Below, in pieces: positions 1 to 9,099 of a stretch of DNA of 64,000 bases. Position numbers and translations under genes: made by a program. The DNA lies in assembly GCA_902595515.1 (NCBI GenBank), contig CACJQK010000004.1:46524-110523 (forward strand), given 5' to 3'. The stretch's first letter is position 1; the number at the start of each line of letters is the position of its first letter. Source of the DNA: an uncultured SAR116 cluster alpha proteobacterium (GTDB taxonomy: Bacteria; Pseudomonadota; Alphaproteobacteria; Puniceispirillales; Marisalimonadaceae). Under the pieces are notes generated by a model. It searched no databases, was not told the DNA's origin, and saw nothing but the letters and a program-made list of their open reading frames with translations.

Positions 1-1062
1 CCTGCTTGGTTTGGGGAAGGTGATACATCCACAAGTAATTTAATTAACAACAAAACTATTGAGGCTTTAAATGAAGGAAAAACATTTTATACATATCAAA
101 ACGGCGTACCTCAATTACGTTCAGAAGTCTCAAAATATATGAATGAAGTTTTTAATATCAATACGAAGCCTGAACATCATAGTGTTGTTACAGGTGGAAT
201 GATGGGACTTAGGTTGATTTGTGATTTGATTATCAGTGATGGAGATGAAGTTGTAATGGTTGGTCCTGTATGGCCTAACATAAGGTCATCAGTTTTATTA
301 AAAAAAGGTAATATAAAAGAAGTTTCACTAAGTTTAAAAGATAGTCAATGGATACTAGATTTTGAAAAACTATTAAATACAATCACGCACAAAACAAAAA
401 TGGTTTTTGTTAATAGTCCTGGAAATCCAACAGGATGGGTAATGTCAAAAAAACAGCAAGAAACCCTATTAAATCATGTTCGAGAAATGGGGTGCTGGTT
501 AATTTCTGACGAAGTTTATCATCAAATAATGTTTAATGATGATGTGTCGCCAAGCTTTCTTCAATTATCTAAGCCAAATGATAAATTAATAGTCATCAAT
601 TCAGCTTCAAAGAGCTTTAATATGACAGGATGGAGAATTGGTTGGATAACACATCCTGAAGAGTTAGGACCTCACATAGCTAAATTAGTCCAAATCACAA
701 CAACGGGTGTTCCAGAATTTCTCCAAACTGGTTTAATGTCAGCATTGCAAAATTATAAAATTCTTACCAAAGAAGTACGTCAAAATTTAAAAAAATCTAG
801 AGATATTATGTTTGAAAGATTAGTTGATTGGAAGCAAGTTGAGTGTAGTGTTCCTGAAGCCGCATTTTATGCTTTTTTTAAAGTGAAGGGTATAAAAGAT
901 TCTTTAGAATTTGCAAAAAAATTAATTATTGATACTAATGTTGGTGTTGCACCAGGTATTGCATTTGGAGAGTCAGGTGAAGGTCACTTAAGAATATGTT
1001 TTGCAGCTCAGCAAAGCTTCATAAACGAAATTATGGACAGATTAGAGCCAGCCTTGAATTAA
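1..1062 (+). CDS. PLP-dependent class I/II aminotransferase (5' truncated by window edge)
   Basis: The reading frame is open from base 1, so the start lies outside the window; 353 residues are visible and the first in-frame ATG at 139 is internal, not the start. The fold-type I aminotransferase signatures are present: NSPGNPTGW, SDEVY (the Asp that contacts the PLP ring nitrogen), and SASKSFNMTGWRIGW, whose Lys forms the Schiff base and whose Arg binds the PLP phosphate. A C-terminal RICFA segment supplies the usual carboxylate-binding Arg. The family transfers amino groups between amino acids and 2-oxo acids in the cytoplasm; substrate cannot be told from sequence. It ends two bases before a convergent gene. 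At least three unrelated-context aminotransferases of this superfamily occur in the window. Confidence 0.9.
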   Translation, partial: PAWFGEGDTSTSNLINNKTIEALNEGKTFYTYQNGVPQLRSEVSKYMNEVFNINTKPEHHSVVTGGMMGLRLICDLIISDGDEVVMVGPVWPNIRSSVLLKKGNIKEVSLSLKDSQWILDFEKLLNTITHKTKMVFVNSPGNPTGWVMSKKQQETLLNHVREMGCWLISDEVYHQIMFNDDVSPSFLQLSKPNDKLIVINSASKSFNMTGWRIGWITHPEELGPHIAKLVQITTTGVPEFLQTGLMSALQNYKILTKEVRQNLKKSRDIMFERLVDWKQVECSVPEAAFYAFFKVKGIKDSLEFAKKLIIDTNVGVAPGIAFGESGEGHLRICFAAQQSFINEIMDRLEPALN

Positions 1063-1064
1063 AA

Positions 1065-2429
1065 TCACCATGGCTTAATGGCCTTTTTAAGGGCCTTATA
1101 ACCTTCAATAAAACCAGGTCTATTATTACCATATATCCCATCAAATATATTTAGAACATTATCTAACCAATTTCTAAGTTCAACATTATTTGGATTAGCA
1201 TCTAAGTACGCGTCTCTAATTAAAACAAAATGAATTCTTGGGTCGTAAGGTTTTTTTGTTCCACCCATGGTTTCATCTCCATCAAGAAGTCTTAAAAGCA
1301 TAGCATCAGCTGATCCTAGTGTTTGCTCATGGATAGGTGGTCCAGACATTCTATGCATTACTGAGGTCATGTCTCTTCCGTTACCAGTTGTGTAACCCAT
1401 AGATTTCCAAGCTGTATCTATATCAATATTACTATTAGCATAATTAAGAATTTTTGTGCCAAAATCTCTTAATGGGTCAGATATATCAGCAAGTAAATCA
1501 GTCAATCTATCACCATCTAAATCAGTTGCTAATATTATACATTCTTGTTTGTTAATTATATCCCACACTAATAATCCATAATTCGTATCAGAAATGTGTT
1601 GTTCAATTCTTCCAGACCAATTTTCCATACCATCTTTAAAGTCTTTAGGTAAAAGAGAAATTATCTTGTCAATGTTTGTTTTATGTTCTTCATAAGCATT
1701 TACAGCCCATTTTCGACCAACAGTGAATTTTGTTCCTTCAAGAAGCCATATTAATATACCTGCATTAATTCCATCTTCCATAGCTTGTGTTGGTTTAAAA
1801 GCAACTCTACCTAATTTACCTGTATCATTAATCATCTTTAAAAATAGACGACAAGCATAAGCCATCTGAATTCCAGGAGTGTTCATTTCAGTATGTACAA
1901 TACCAGTTTTTTCATTAACACTAAATTTGGATTTATCTTGTGAATAAGGCAAACATGGCATACATCTCACAACTGTGATAGGACCGTATGGACGAACGTT
2001 ACAAAATACTCCTGCTTGTGTTCTTAAAGGTGCATTACCAGATTTTCCCATTACAACAACTCTATTTCCAGAACTGTCATTAACATATGCATCACCAGCA
2101 GTTGACCATTTTATAGATGTGTTTTGCATGTTTCCAAACCAGCTTAATGCCTCAAGTTTTGTATCATGTCGTATTTGTGACCACATTGGCACTGCATAAA
2201 AAGGAAGATTTAAGATATCAGCGGCAGCAATAGTTCCTAATAATGCGTAAGCGTCTGTCAATGAATGGCATACTGGATTTATAATCTTATCATGTTTTCC
2301 GCCTTTCCAAACGATTGCATTCGGATACCCATTTGGTCTTGTGTCGGTATTTTGATAAAGTTGTTCAAGAACAGTTTTTAAGTCACCACCTTCAGATTCA
2401 GTAACAGCTATTTTCATTAAATCTAACAT
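1065..2429 (-). CDS. unrecognised 454-residue cytoplasmic protein
   Basis: I do not recognise this family. The ATG at 2429 is preceded by AAGGAC at good spacing, and the frame is intact to a TAA next to the convergent aminotransferase. The protein has no signal peptide or membrane segment. It is unusually rich in Gly, Asp, Asn and Trp for this genome and carries several sequences that look catalytic or structural: NPVCHSLTDAYALLG (about residue 51), VRCMPCLPYSQ (about 154, a CxxC), ATDLDGDRLTDLLADISDP (about 301) and GNGRDMTSVMHRMSGPPIHE (about 348). The DLDGD segment resembles an acidic metal site but I cannot assign one. It is monocistronic between a convergent neighbour and a LOG-family gene in the same direction 72 bases downstream of its own start. 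It could be an enzyme; no function is proposed. Confidence 0.85.
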   Translation of the reverse strand: MLDLMKIAVTESEGGDLKTVLEQLYQNTDTRPNGYPNAIVWKGGKHDKIINPVCHSLTDAYALLGTIAAADILNLPFYAVPMWSQIRHDTKLEALSWFGNMQNTSIKWSTAGDAYVNDSSGNRVVVMGKSGNAPLRTQAGVFCNVRPYGPITVVRCMPCLPYSQDKSKFSVNEKTGIVHTEMNTPGIQMAYACRLFLKMINDTGKLGRVAFKPTQAMEDGINAGILIWLLEGTKFTVGRKWAVNAYEEHKTNIDKIISLLPKDFKDGMENWSGRIEQHISDTNYGLLVWDIINKQECIILATDLDGDRLTDLLADISDPLRDFGTKILNYANSNIDIDTAWKSMGYTTGNGRDMTSVMHRMSGPPIHEQTLGSADAMLLRLLDGDETMGGTKKPYDPRIHFVLIRDAYLDANPNNVELRNWLDNVLNIFDGIYGNNRPGFIEGYKALKKAIKPW

Positions 2430-2501
2430 TTTATGTCCTTATTTTTCTCAGAAAAGTTATGCTTATAAATATACCTATACATACATAAATAAATACAATT
2501 T

Positions 2502-3062
2502 TTAAATATTTTTTAGAAAAAATTTTAAAGAATTTGTGTTTCTCAATTCTTCAAAATAATTCAAATTATATGTTTCCATATATCCTTCTTTAATTAGATG
2601 ATTGATCAAAGAAATAAGAGGATCCCAAAAATTGTTAAAATTAATAATTCCAACTTTTTTATTTACAATTTGACTTAATTGGCACCAAGTTAAAACTTCG
2701 AAACATTCATCAAGCGTTCCTATCCCACCTGGTAAAACCAAAAAAGCATTAGATTTTTCGTACATCATTTGTTTTCTTTGGTGCATACTCTCAGTAATTA
2801 TTAAGTTGGTATTATATTTTTTTGAATGTTTTGTCTCTTGTATGTCTTTTTTAATTAAAAATTTAGGTATTATTCCAGTTGTTTTAGAACCGTATTTAAC
2901 AGCTGCTTCAGATACTGATCCCATTATACCATTTTCACCACCACCAAAAACAATATCAAAATTATTTTCTGCAATAATTTGACCAATAGTTTGAGCATTA
3001 ATTATGTTTTCACTATTTTTACCTAATTTAGAACCGCCAAACACACATATCTTTTTTTTCAA
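2502..3062 (-). CDS. LOG-family nucleoside 5'-monophosphate phosphoribohydrolase (TIGR00730 type)
   Basis: 186 residues, matching the usual length of the LOG/YvdD family. The N-terminal FGGSKLG and GGGENGIMG loops and the signature PGGIGTLDECFEVLTW (the PGGxGTxxE nucleotide and catalytic motif) are present. Characterised members cleave nucleoside monophosphates such as AMP or cytokinin ribotides to a base and ribose 5-phosphate; the bacterial physiological substrate is often unclear. The start is a TTG at 3062 with AGGT upstream; no better ATG exists. It is divergent from the LysM gene across about 93 bases of AT-rich sequence that must hold both promoters. Confidence 0.87.
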   Translation of the reverse strand: MKKKICVFGGSKLGKNSENIINAQTIGQIIAENNFDIVFGGGENGIMGSVSEAAVKYGSKTTGIIPKFLIKKDIQETKHSKKYNTNLIITESMHQRKQMMYEKSNAFLVLPGGIGTLDECFEVLTWCQLSQIVNKKVGIINFNNFWDPLISLINHLIKEGYMETYNLNYFEELRNTNSLKFFLKNI

Positions 3063-3155
3063 AACTACCTCTCGTAAACAATAAAATTAAAAAATTAATA
3101 TATTATTCTAATTATTTATCCTAAAATAAAATATCGGATTTTAACAAGGTTTTCT

Positions 3156-4184
3156 ATGAAGTCTTCAAAAGCAATATATTTTTTAATATCTGGTGCATTA
3201 ATAGCAGCATTAGCTTTATTTGTAGTTTTTTATGAAACTGAAACTATTGATAATAAGGAAGTGGTTGTACCTTTAGTTAAAAAAGTAATTGATGCAAAGC
3301 CAATTGAAGTCAAACCAACTAGAGAAGAAACTGCTGAAATAATTCAACTAGAAGTTGTTAGAGTAAGACCAGACGGCAGCCTTGTTATTGCTGGAAAAGG
3401 ATTACCAAATTCAAAAATAGAGATTATTTCTAATTCAGAAGTAATTGCTATTACGACTAGTGATAAGATTGGAGATTTTGTTGCTGTTCCAGAAAAACAG
3501 TTAAAAGGTGGAGAATACTTTTTATCTTTTAGACAAACAACTCAAGATAATAAAATAGTTATTGCAAAGAAATCTGTTGCTATTAATGTAACAGGCAATC
3601 AAAATGACATTCCAATTGTTGCCATTATTGATACTCAAGGAAAATTAGATGCCAAAGTAATTCAGGCTCCTGGTTTAGAAAAAAAGGAAAATATAACCAA
3701 AGACGATGAAAAAACAAATATAAAAATCACAGAGAAACCTAACATTAAAATTTTAGCATTAGCACATGACTCAAAAGTAGGACAACTTGTCTTGTCTGGA
3801 ATAGCTTATAATGGTGTTCAGGTAAATGCTGGTTTTTCTGGAAAAGAAACCTCCTCAACTAAAATAATTAATGGTGAATGGACATTATCTATTCCTGGTA
3901 AATTAATTGCTGGGAAACAAAAGATATTTGCTGTTTTGTTAGGAAAAAATGGTAAAATATTGCATAAAAACTCTATAATGATAAGTGGTAAAAGTATTGA
4001 GAATGCAGAAGGAAAAACATTAGTAATAGTCCAAAAAGGAGATGCCCTTTGGAATATAGCTTTTCAAAGGTTAGGATTAGGAAATCGTTATATTGATATT
4101 GTTGAGCTCAACAAAGATAAAATTAAAAACCCTGATTTAATTTACCCCAAACAACTATTCATAATACCAAATAAATTAAACTAA
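3156..4184 (+). CDS. membrane-anchored LysM-domain protein
   Basis: 342 residues. One N-terminal membrane segment (about residues 7-25) without an obvious cleavage site suggests an inner-membrane anchor with a periplasmic body. The middle, about residues 50-270, is Lys/Ile-rich beta-type sequence with two Ig-like or carboxypeptidase-regulatory-like stretches (for example PDGSLVIAGKGLPNSKIEI). The C terminus, about 288-340, is a LysM module: VQKGDALWNIAFQRLG followed by NPDLIYPKQLFIIP. LysM binds peptidoglycan glycan. An AAGG ribosome site precedes the ATG. This N-anchor/Ig-like/C-terminal LysM layout is common in alphaproteobacteria as proteins annotated only as LysM peptidoglycan-binding. 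A CDP-alcohol phosphatidyltransferase follows after 12 bases, suggesting co-transcription and an envelope role. Confidence 0.85.
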   Translation: MKSSKAIYFLISGALIAALALFVVFYETETIDNKEVVVPLVKKVIDAKPIEVKPTREETAEIIQLEVVRVRPDGSLVIAGKGLPNSKIEIISNSEVIAITTSDKIGDFVAVPEKQLKGGEYFLSFRQTTQDNKIVIAKKSVAINVTGNQNDIPIVAIIDTQGKLDAKVIQAPGLEKKENITKDDEKTNIKITEKPNIKILALAHDSKVGQLVLSGIAYNGVQVNAGFSGKETSSTKIINGEWTLSIPGKLIAGKQKIFAVLLGKNGKILHKNSIMISGKSIENAEGKTLVIVQKGDALWNIAFQRLGLGNRYIDIVELNKDKIKNPDLIYPKQLFIIPNKLN

Positions 4185-4196
4185 AAATTATTTTTT

Positions 4197-4799
4197 ATGA
4201 TTGATGCAAAAATAAATAAAATAATTAAGCCGGTTTTGAATAAATTTGCAAAAAAATTACTAAAATATAACATCAAAGCTAATTTAGTTACTTTTACAGG
4301 GTTCTGTTTTGGACTTTTTTGTTCTTATTTTATTATAAACGAAATGTTCGTTTATGCAGGAATTTTTTTATTCCTAAATAGATTTTGTGACGGATTGGAT
4401 GGAGCTTTAGCGAGATTAATTGGAGAAACGGATATTGGTGCTTTTTATGACATAGTCTTTGATTTTTTATTTTACATTATTTTTCCTATGTCTTTTATAC
4501 TTTTAGATTTAAAAAACACTTATTCAATATGTTTTTTATTGTTAAGTTTTGTAGCTACTCAAACAACATTTCTTGCTACTTCGTGGTTAGTAGAAAAAAA
4601 TAAATTATTAATTTCTGAGGGGCAAAATAAATCATTTTTTTATGTTGGTGGGATTACCGAAGGCTTTGAAACAATCATTTGTTTTATAATGATGCTTATA
4701 TTTTATGAGTTTATTAATTATATTGCATATATTTTTGGAATATTATGTTGGATTACTTTCATAAGTAGAGTTTTATTTATCAGAAATTTACTTAAATAA
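4197..4799 (+). CDS. CDP-alcohol phosphatidyltransferase family membrane enzyme
   Basis: 200 residues with about six hydrophobic segments. The family motif is clear around residues 66-91: CDGLDGALARLIGETDIGAF, continuing into YDIVFDF, which supplies DG-x2-AR, then G, D and D. The AR-to-G spacing is seven residues, one shorter than in PgsA-type phosphatidylglycerophosphate synthases, so I do not call it pgsA or pssA. Members move a phosphatidyl group from CDP-diacylglycerol to an alcohol (glycerol 3-phosphate, serine, inositol, choline) at the inner membrane. It starts 12 bases after the LysM gene with no clear Shine-Dalgarno sequence. The acceptor alcohol is unknown. Confidence 0.85.
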   Translation: MIDAKINKIIKPVLNKFAKKLLKYNIKANLVTFTGFCFGLFCSYFIINEMFVYAGIFLFLNRFCDGLDGALARLIGETDIGAFYDIVFDFLFYIIFPMSFILLDLKNTYSICFLLLSFVATQTTFLATSWLVEKNKLLISEGQNKSFFYVGGITEGFETIICFIMMLIFYEFINYIAYIFGILCWITFISRVLFIRNLLK

Positions 4800-4881
4800 T
4801 AAAATACAAATTTATTTTTTTGAGAATTTATATTAATAATAGAATTCGAATTATATAAATCAAAATTTTGGCAATTATACA

Positions 4882-5262
4882 ATGATAAAAAATACTAAAT
4901 ATTTGACGGATGAACAATACAGAGTAACCCAAGAGCATGGAACGGAACCAGCTTATTCTGGACAATATTGGGATAACAAAGAATTTGGTGATTATAACTG
5001 TATTTGTTGTAATACACTTCTATTTTCAAGTGAAACAAAATATGATTCTGGGTCAGGCTGGCCTTCTTTTTACAAGCCAGTCTCAGAAAAAGTGCTTGGT
5101 AAATCAGTTGATAATTCATTTTTTATGAAAAGAACAGAGGTACATTGTTCAAAGTGTCAGGCACATCTTGGACATGTTTTTCCAGATGGACCTGAGCCTA
5201 CAGGGTTAAGGTATTGTATTAATTCTGCGTCTTTAAATTTTAAAAAAAATGAAAATAATTAA
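4882..5262 (+). CDS. msrB: peptide-methionine (R)-S-oxide reductase
   Basis: 126 residues, the normal size for stand-alone MsrB. It repairs methionine-R-sulfoxide in proteins with thioredoxin as reductant. Structural zinc cysteines are C40/C43 and C89/C92. The signature SGSGWPSF (about 56-63), [17 protein letters not shown], and [11 protein letters not shown] with catalytic Cys112 are all intact. The ATG at 4882 has weak Shine-Dalgarno pairing; upstream is 80 bases of nearly pure A/T. The AroE-like gene begins three bases after its stop, so the two are almost certainly co-transcribed. Confidence 0.95.
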   Translation: MIKNTKYLTDEQYRVTQEHGTEPAYSGQYWDNKEFGDYNCICCNTLLFSSETKYDSGSGWPSFYKPVSEKVLGKSVDNSFFMKRTEVHCSKCQAHLGHVFPDGPEPTGLRYCINSASLNFKKNENN

Positions 5263-5265
5263 ATC

Positions 5266-6063
5266 ATGTTTGGCTCTACTAAACTTTATGGCTGTATTGC
5301 AGATCCAATTAATCATGTAAAAGCTCCTACAATTTTCACTTCTATTTTTAAAGAAAAAAAAATAGACGCAGTTTTGGTGCCGATTCATACTAATGAAAAT
5401 AATTTAGAGTCTGTAATTAATTCCTTAAAACTAGTTAAAAATTTTAAAGGAATGACTGTTACTATTCCTCATAAAAAAGCAGTAGCAAAATTATGTGATT
5501 ACCTTGAGCCTGATGCGGAATTTACAGAATCTGTAAATTGGATAAAATTTGATAGTAATAGAAAATTAATCGGTAATAACTTTGATGGAAAAGGTTTTAT
5601 AACTGGTTTTAAGTCTCAAAATTTTTTATTAAAAAATAAAAATATCTGCATTTTTGGCGCTGGTGGTGCAGCTGTTTCAATAGCTTGTTCTATTGCAAAC
5701 GAAGAGATTAAGTCTCTTAAAATAATAAATCGTGATGTGACTAAAGCAGATAATTTATTAAAAAAAATTAAAGTTATATCTAATGATTTAAACGTTGAAG
5801 TTGTTAATATTAAAGATGAATATTTTTTAAGTGAGATTGATGTGATAATCAATGCTACTAGCTTAGGCTTAAATAAGAATGATAAATTACCGTTTGATGT
5901 TACAAAAAGCTCTCCTCAATCAGTAATTGCAGATATAATTATGGAGCCAGAAGAGACCGAATTGTTAAAAAGAGCCAAAAATTTGGGTCGTTCTATTCAT
6001 TATGGAAAATATATGATAGAAAGTCAGATTAATTTAGCAGGAAATTTTTTAGATCTATGGTAA
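5266..6063 (+). CDS. shikimate dehydrogenase family paralogue with altered substrate pocket
   Basis: 265 residues, full length for the AroE family, with the N-terminal substrate domain and a Rossmann NAD(P) domain (IFGAGGAAVSIACSIA at about 126-141). The catalytic Lys (TIPHK, about 61-65) and Asp (GNNFDGKGF) are kept. However, the shikimate-binding serines of the usual HSKSP motif are replaced: the segment reads NHVKAP (about 18-23), and the Asn of the NVT motif is Thr here (GMTVTIPHK). Those residues hold the shikimate carboxylate and hydroxyls in true AroE. I infer a dehydrogenase for a related cyclic or carboxylic substrate rather than the aroE of the shikimate pathway. It is coupled to msrB (3-base gap) and followed by gcrA after 12 bases. 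Confidence 0.85.
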   Translation: MFGSTKLYGCIADPINHVKAPTIFTSIFKEKKIDAVLVPIHTNENNLESVINSLKLVKNFKGMTVTIPHKKAVAKLCDYLEPDAEFTESVNWIKFDSNRKLIGNNFDGKGFITGFKSQNFLLKNKNICIFGAGGAAVSIACSIANEEIKSLKIINRDVTKADNLLKKIKVISNDLNVEVVNIKDEYFLSEIDVIINATSLGLNKNDKLPFDVTKSSPQSVIADIIMEPEETELLKRAKNLGRSIHYGKYMIESQINLAGNFLDLW

Positions 6064-6075
6064 GAGGGATGTATT

Positions 6076-6474
6076 ATGGAAAATAACTCCGTGTGGGACG
6101 AACAAAAATTAAATAAATTAAAAAAATTATGGGATGAAGGTCTACCAATTACAAAAATTGGAATTGAAATAGGTGTTTCAAGAAATGCTATTGCTGGTAA
6201 GGCTCATAGACTAGGTTTACCAAAACGAAACTCTCCAATTTCCAAATCAGGCGATCCAAGAAAAAATCAAAAAACTTTTTCTAAAAACACTGCACAGCAA
6301 TTGCCTTTAAAAATAATGTTAAGAGAAGTTGAATGGTCAAGAAATAGATGTTGTTGGCCCATAGGTGATCCTAAATTACCTGGTTTTTCATTTTGTGGAA
6401 CTCCTATTATACCTGGAAGACCATACTGTGAAGAACATTCAAATCTTGCATACACTAATACAAGAGAAAGTTAA
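6076..6474 (+). CDS. gcrA: GcrA cell-cycle transcription regulator
   Basis: 132 residues. The N-terminal 45 residues match the GcrA DNA-binding helix-turn-helix: WDEQKLNKLKKLWDEGLP then SRNAIAGKAHRLGLP. The C-terminal CCWPIGDPKLPGFSFCG and PYCEEHSNLAY form the conserved Cys/His segment that contacts RNA polymerase sigma-70 in studied homologues. In Caulobacter GcrA activates sigma-70 promoters carrying CcrM-methylated GANTC sites; the presence of gcrA here supports alphaproteobacterial origin. A GAGGG sequence lies ahead of the ATG, 12 bases after the AroE-like gene. Whether this organism has CcrM cannot be told from this window. Confidence 0.93.
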   Translation: MENNSVWDEQKLNKLKKLWDEGLPITKIGIEIGVSRNAIAGKAHRLGLPKRNSPISKSGDPRKNQKTFSKNTAQQLPLKIMLREVEWSRNRCCWPIGDPKLPGFSFCGTPIIPGRPYCEEHSNLAYTNTRES

Positions 6475-6486
6475 AAAAAATGTGTT

Positions 6487-9099
6487 ATGAAAAAAGTTAT
6501 TAAAAGAAGAATTGATTACACACCATTATTTTGGCTTCCATACGAAATTTTCCTTGAAATATTAATTTTTGATGAATTTACAATTGTAAAATCACAAGTT
6601 ACATATAAAAAAAATAACAATAAAGTTGTACATACTTTTGATCTTAAGAGTCATTTGGAATTGAATGGTGAAGATTTAGTTACAAAAAAATTCCAATTAA
6701 TTATTGATGATAATGCACCTAAAAATATAAAAATTGATAAATTAAAAAAAGTAAATGAAGTTCTTGAAATAAGCGTTCCCAGTAATTCAAAAATCATCAA
6801 AACAATTACTGAAGTTAAAATATTTCCTTCAAAAAATCATGCATTAGAAGGTATTTATCAAAGTAATAATATGTTTTGTACTCAATGTGAACCTGAAGGC
6901 TTTAGAAAAATTACTTGGTTCCCAGATAGACCAGATTGCTTAAGTTTATTTACAGTAAAAATAGAAGTTTCAGATCAATATAAAACTATTCTTTCAAATG
7001 GAAACTTAATAGAAGAAGGTATTATTAGAAATAAAAAAGAAGGTGGTAGATTGTTTAAAATTTGGCACGATCCATTTCCAAAACCCTCTTATTTATTTGC
7101 TATGGTTGTAGGAAATTTAGAAGTTAATAGATCTAAATTTAATACTTTATCAAAAAAAGAAATTGAAATCAGTATTTATACAGAAATAGGAAATAAACAT
7201 CTTACTAATTATGCTATGAAAAGTTTAAAAAAAGCAATGAAGTGGGATGAAGACAAATATGGTTTAGAATACGATCTTAAAAAATTTATGATAGTAGCTG
7301 TAAGTCACTTTAATATGGGAGCAATGGAAAATAAAGGTTTAAATATATTTAATTCAAAATTTATTCTTGCGGATGAAAATACTGCTACTGATAAAGATCT
7401 ACAAAATATAGAAAGTATTGTTGCACATGAGTATTTTCATAATTGGACGGGAAATAGGGTAACTTGTAGAGATTGGTTCCAACTAACTCTTAAAGAGGGA
7501 TTGACTGTTTTTAGAGATCAGGAATTTTCAGCTGATACTAATAATAGAGGTGTAAAGAGAATAGAAGATGTTTCAATATTAAGATCAGTCCAGTTTGTAG
7601 AGGACTCAGGATCAAATAGTCACTCAATAAGACCAAATGAATACCAAGAAATTAATAATTTTTATACTCCTACAATTTATGAAAAAGGAGCAGAGGTAAT
7701 TAGAATGATTTATAATTATCTCGGAAATAAGCTTTTTAGAAAAGGAATGGATTTATATTTCCAAAAATATGATGGAAAAGCTATTACTTGCGAGGATTTT
7801 TTGCATGCCTTAGCTGAAGGTAGTAAAGTAAATTTAAGTATATTCGAGAATTGGTATTCACAATCTGGCACACCTAATTTGAAAATTACAAGAAAAGCTA
7901 ATGAAACAGGATTGGAGTTGAATTTTTTTCAAAGTGTGAATAATCAAAATAGCAATTTACCAATTCCAATTAGAATTGCTATTTTAAATAAAACAGGATC
8001 TCTTTTAAAATTTAGGTTAAATAACTCTCAATTAAAAATAGAACATGTATATTTATTATATAAAAGTAAAGACAAAATTAATATTGTTTGTAATGAAAAA
8101 GAAATAATACCATCAATTTTACGTGATTTCTCAGCTCCTGTAATATTAAAAACAGACTTTAAATTCAATGAATTCATCCATATACTTAAATATGATAACG
8201 ATTCATTTAACAAATGGGATGCGGCTCAAAATTTATACCTTAGATGTTTTGAAAATGATGATAATCTAGAAATTTTTGTAACCACGCTTGAAAAATTAAT
8301 TTTAGAAGAAAGTATCAATTATTCTTTGTTGGCATTGCTTTTAGAATTACCATCTCGTAATTCATTTGAAAGTTTATCAGATACTGTTGACCCAATTATT
8401 ATGTATAAAAGAAAAAAAGATTTTATGAAAAAGATTGCGTCAAGTTTAAAAGAAGTTTTTGAAATTAGTATTCTTAAATTAATGAAAAATAAAATACATG
8501 ACCATCAATTTATAGATGAAAGAGCTTTAGTTGAAAAAATACTTAAATATCTATTATTGATTGATAATAAAATTGGTATTGAAATAGCTAAAAAAATTTC
8601 AACTAGTAAAAACATGACCCTTTCAATAATAGGTTTAAAATCACTTTGTTTAGGAAATCATAAAACAGCATTAGAGTATCTAAGCAATTTTTATAAAAAA
8701 TGGGAGAAAAATGATCTAGTGGTAGAAAAATGGTTTGAAATGATGGCAACTTTAAATATCAGAGCAGAAGGCTTAAATTTTATAAAAACTTTGTTAAAAC
8801 ATAAAGCCTTTGATTATAAAAATCCTAATAAACTGAGATCTGTATTAAACACTTTTCAAAGAGAAAATATTTTATTATTTCATTCAAATGACTCCTCTGG
8901 ATATAAATTCATTTCTGAACAAGTGGCAATTATTGATAAAAGTAATCCCCAGGTAGCTGCAAGATTAATCCTACCTCTAACTAGATTTAATAACTATACA
9001 AATGAAAGAAAAAATAAAATAAGGAGAGTCTTAAAAAATATAAATAAACCTATTATTTCTAATGATTTATCAGAAATAATTCAAAAAGCTTTAATTTAG
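6487..9099 (+). CDS. pepN: aminopeptidase N (M1 family)
   Basis: 870 residues, the length of proteobacterial PepN. It is a cytoplasmic zinc metallo-aminopeptidase that removes N-terminal residues from peptides. The exopeptidase motif GAMEN is at residues 278-282, the zinc site HEYFH at 314-318, and the third ligand Glu337 lies in the expected position 18 residues on. A Tyr-containing YTPTIYEKGAEVIRM segment supplies the transition-state tyrosine. The C-terminal helical domain is complete. There is no strong ribosome site ahead of the ATG, and the gene starts 12 bases after gcrA. Its TAG stop abuts the stop of the convergent helicase gene. Confidence 0.95.
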   Translation: MKKVIKRRIDYTPLFWLPYEIFLEILIFDEFTIVKSQVTYKKNNNKVVHTFDLKSHLELNGEDLVTKKFQLIIDDNAPKNIKIDKLKKVNEVLEISVPSNSKIIKTITEVKIFPSKNHALEGIYQSNNMFCTQCEPEGFRKITWFPDRPDCLSLFTVKIEVSDQYKTILSNGNLIEEGIIRNKKEGGRLFKIWHDPFPKPSYLFAMVVGNLEVNRSKFNTLSKKEIEISIYTEIGNKHLTNYAMKSLKKAMKWDEDKYGLEYDLKKFMIVAVSHFNMGAMENKGLNIFNSKFILADENTATDKDLQNIESIVAHEYFHNWTGNRVTCRDWFQLTLKEGLTVFRDQEFSADTNNRGVKRIEDVSILRSVQFVEDSGSNSHSIRPNEYQEINNFYTPTIYEKGAEVIRMIYNYLGNKLFRKGMDLYFQKYDGKAITCEDFLHALAEGSKVNLSIFENWYSQSGTPNLKITRKANETGLELNFFQSVNNQNSNLPIPIRIAILNKTGSLLKFRLNNSQLKIEHVYLLYKSKDKINIVCNEKEIIPSILRDFSAPVILKTDFKFNEFIHILKYDNDSFNKWDAAQNLYLRCFENDDNLEIFVTTLEKLILEESINYSLLALLLELPSRNSFESLSDTVDPIIMYKRKKDFMKKIASSLKEVFEISILKLMKNKIHDHQFIDERALVEKILKYLLLIDNKIGIEIAKKISTSKNMTLSIIGLKSLCLGNHKTALEYLSNFYKKWEKNDLVVEKWFEMMATLNIRAEGLNFIKTLLKHKAFDYKNPNKLRSVLNTFQRENILLFHSNDSSGYKFISEQVAIIDKSNPQVAARLILPLTRFNNYTNERKNKIRRVLKNINKPIISNDLSEIIQKALI

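Noticed and set aside
1975..2199. 74-residue plus-strand ORF
   Set aside because: Antisense to the 454-residue gene, with no ribosome site and no independent coding signal.
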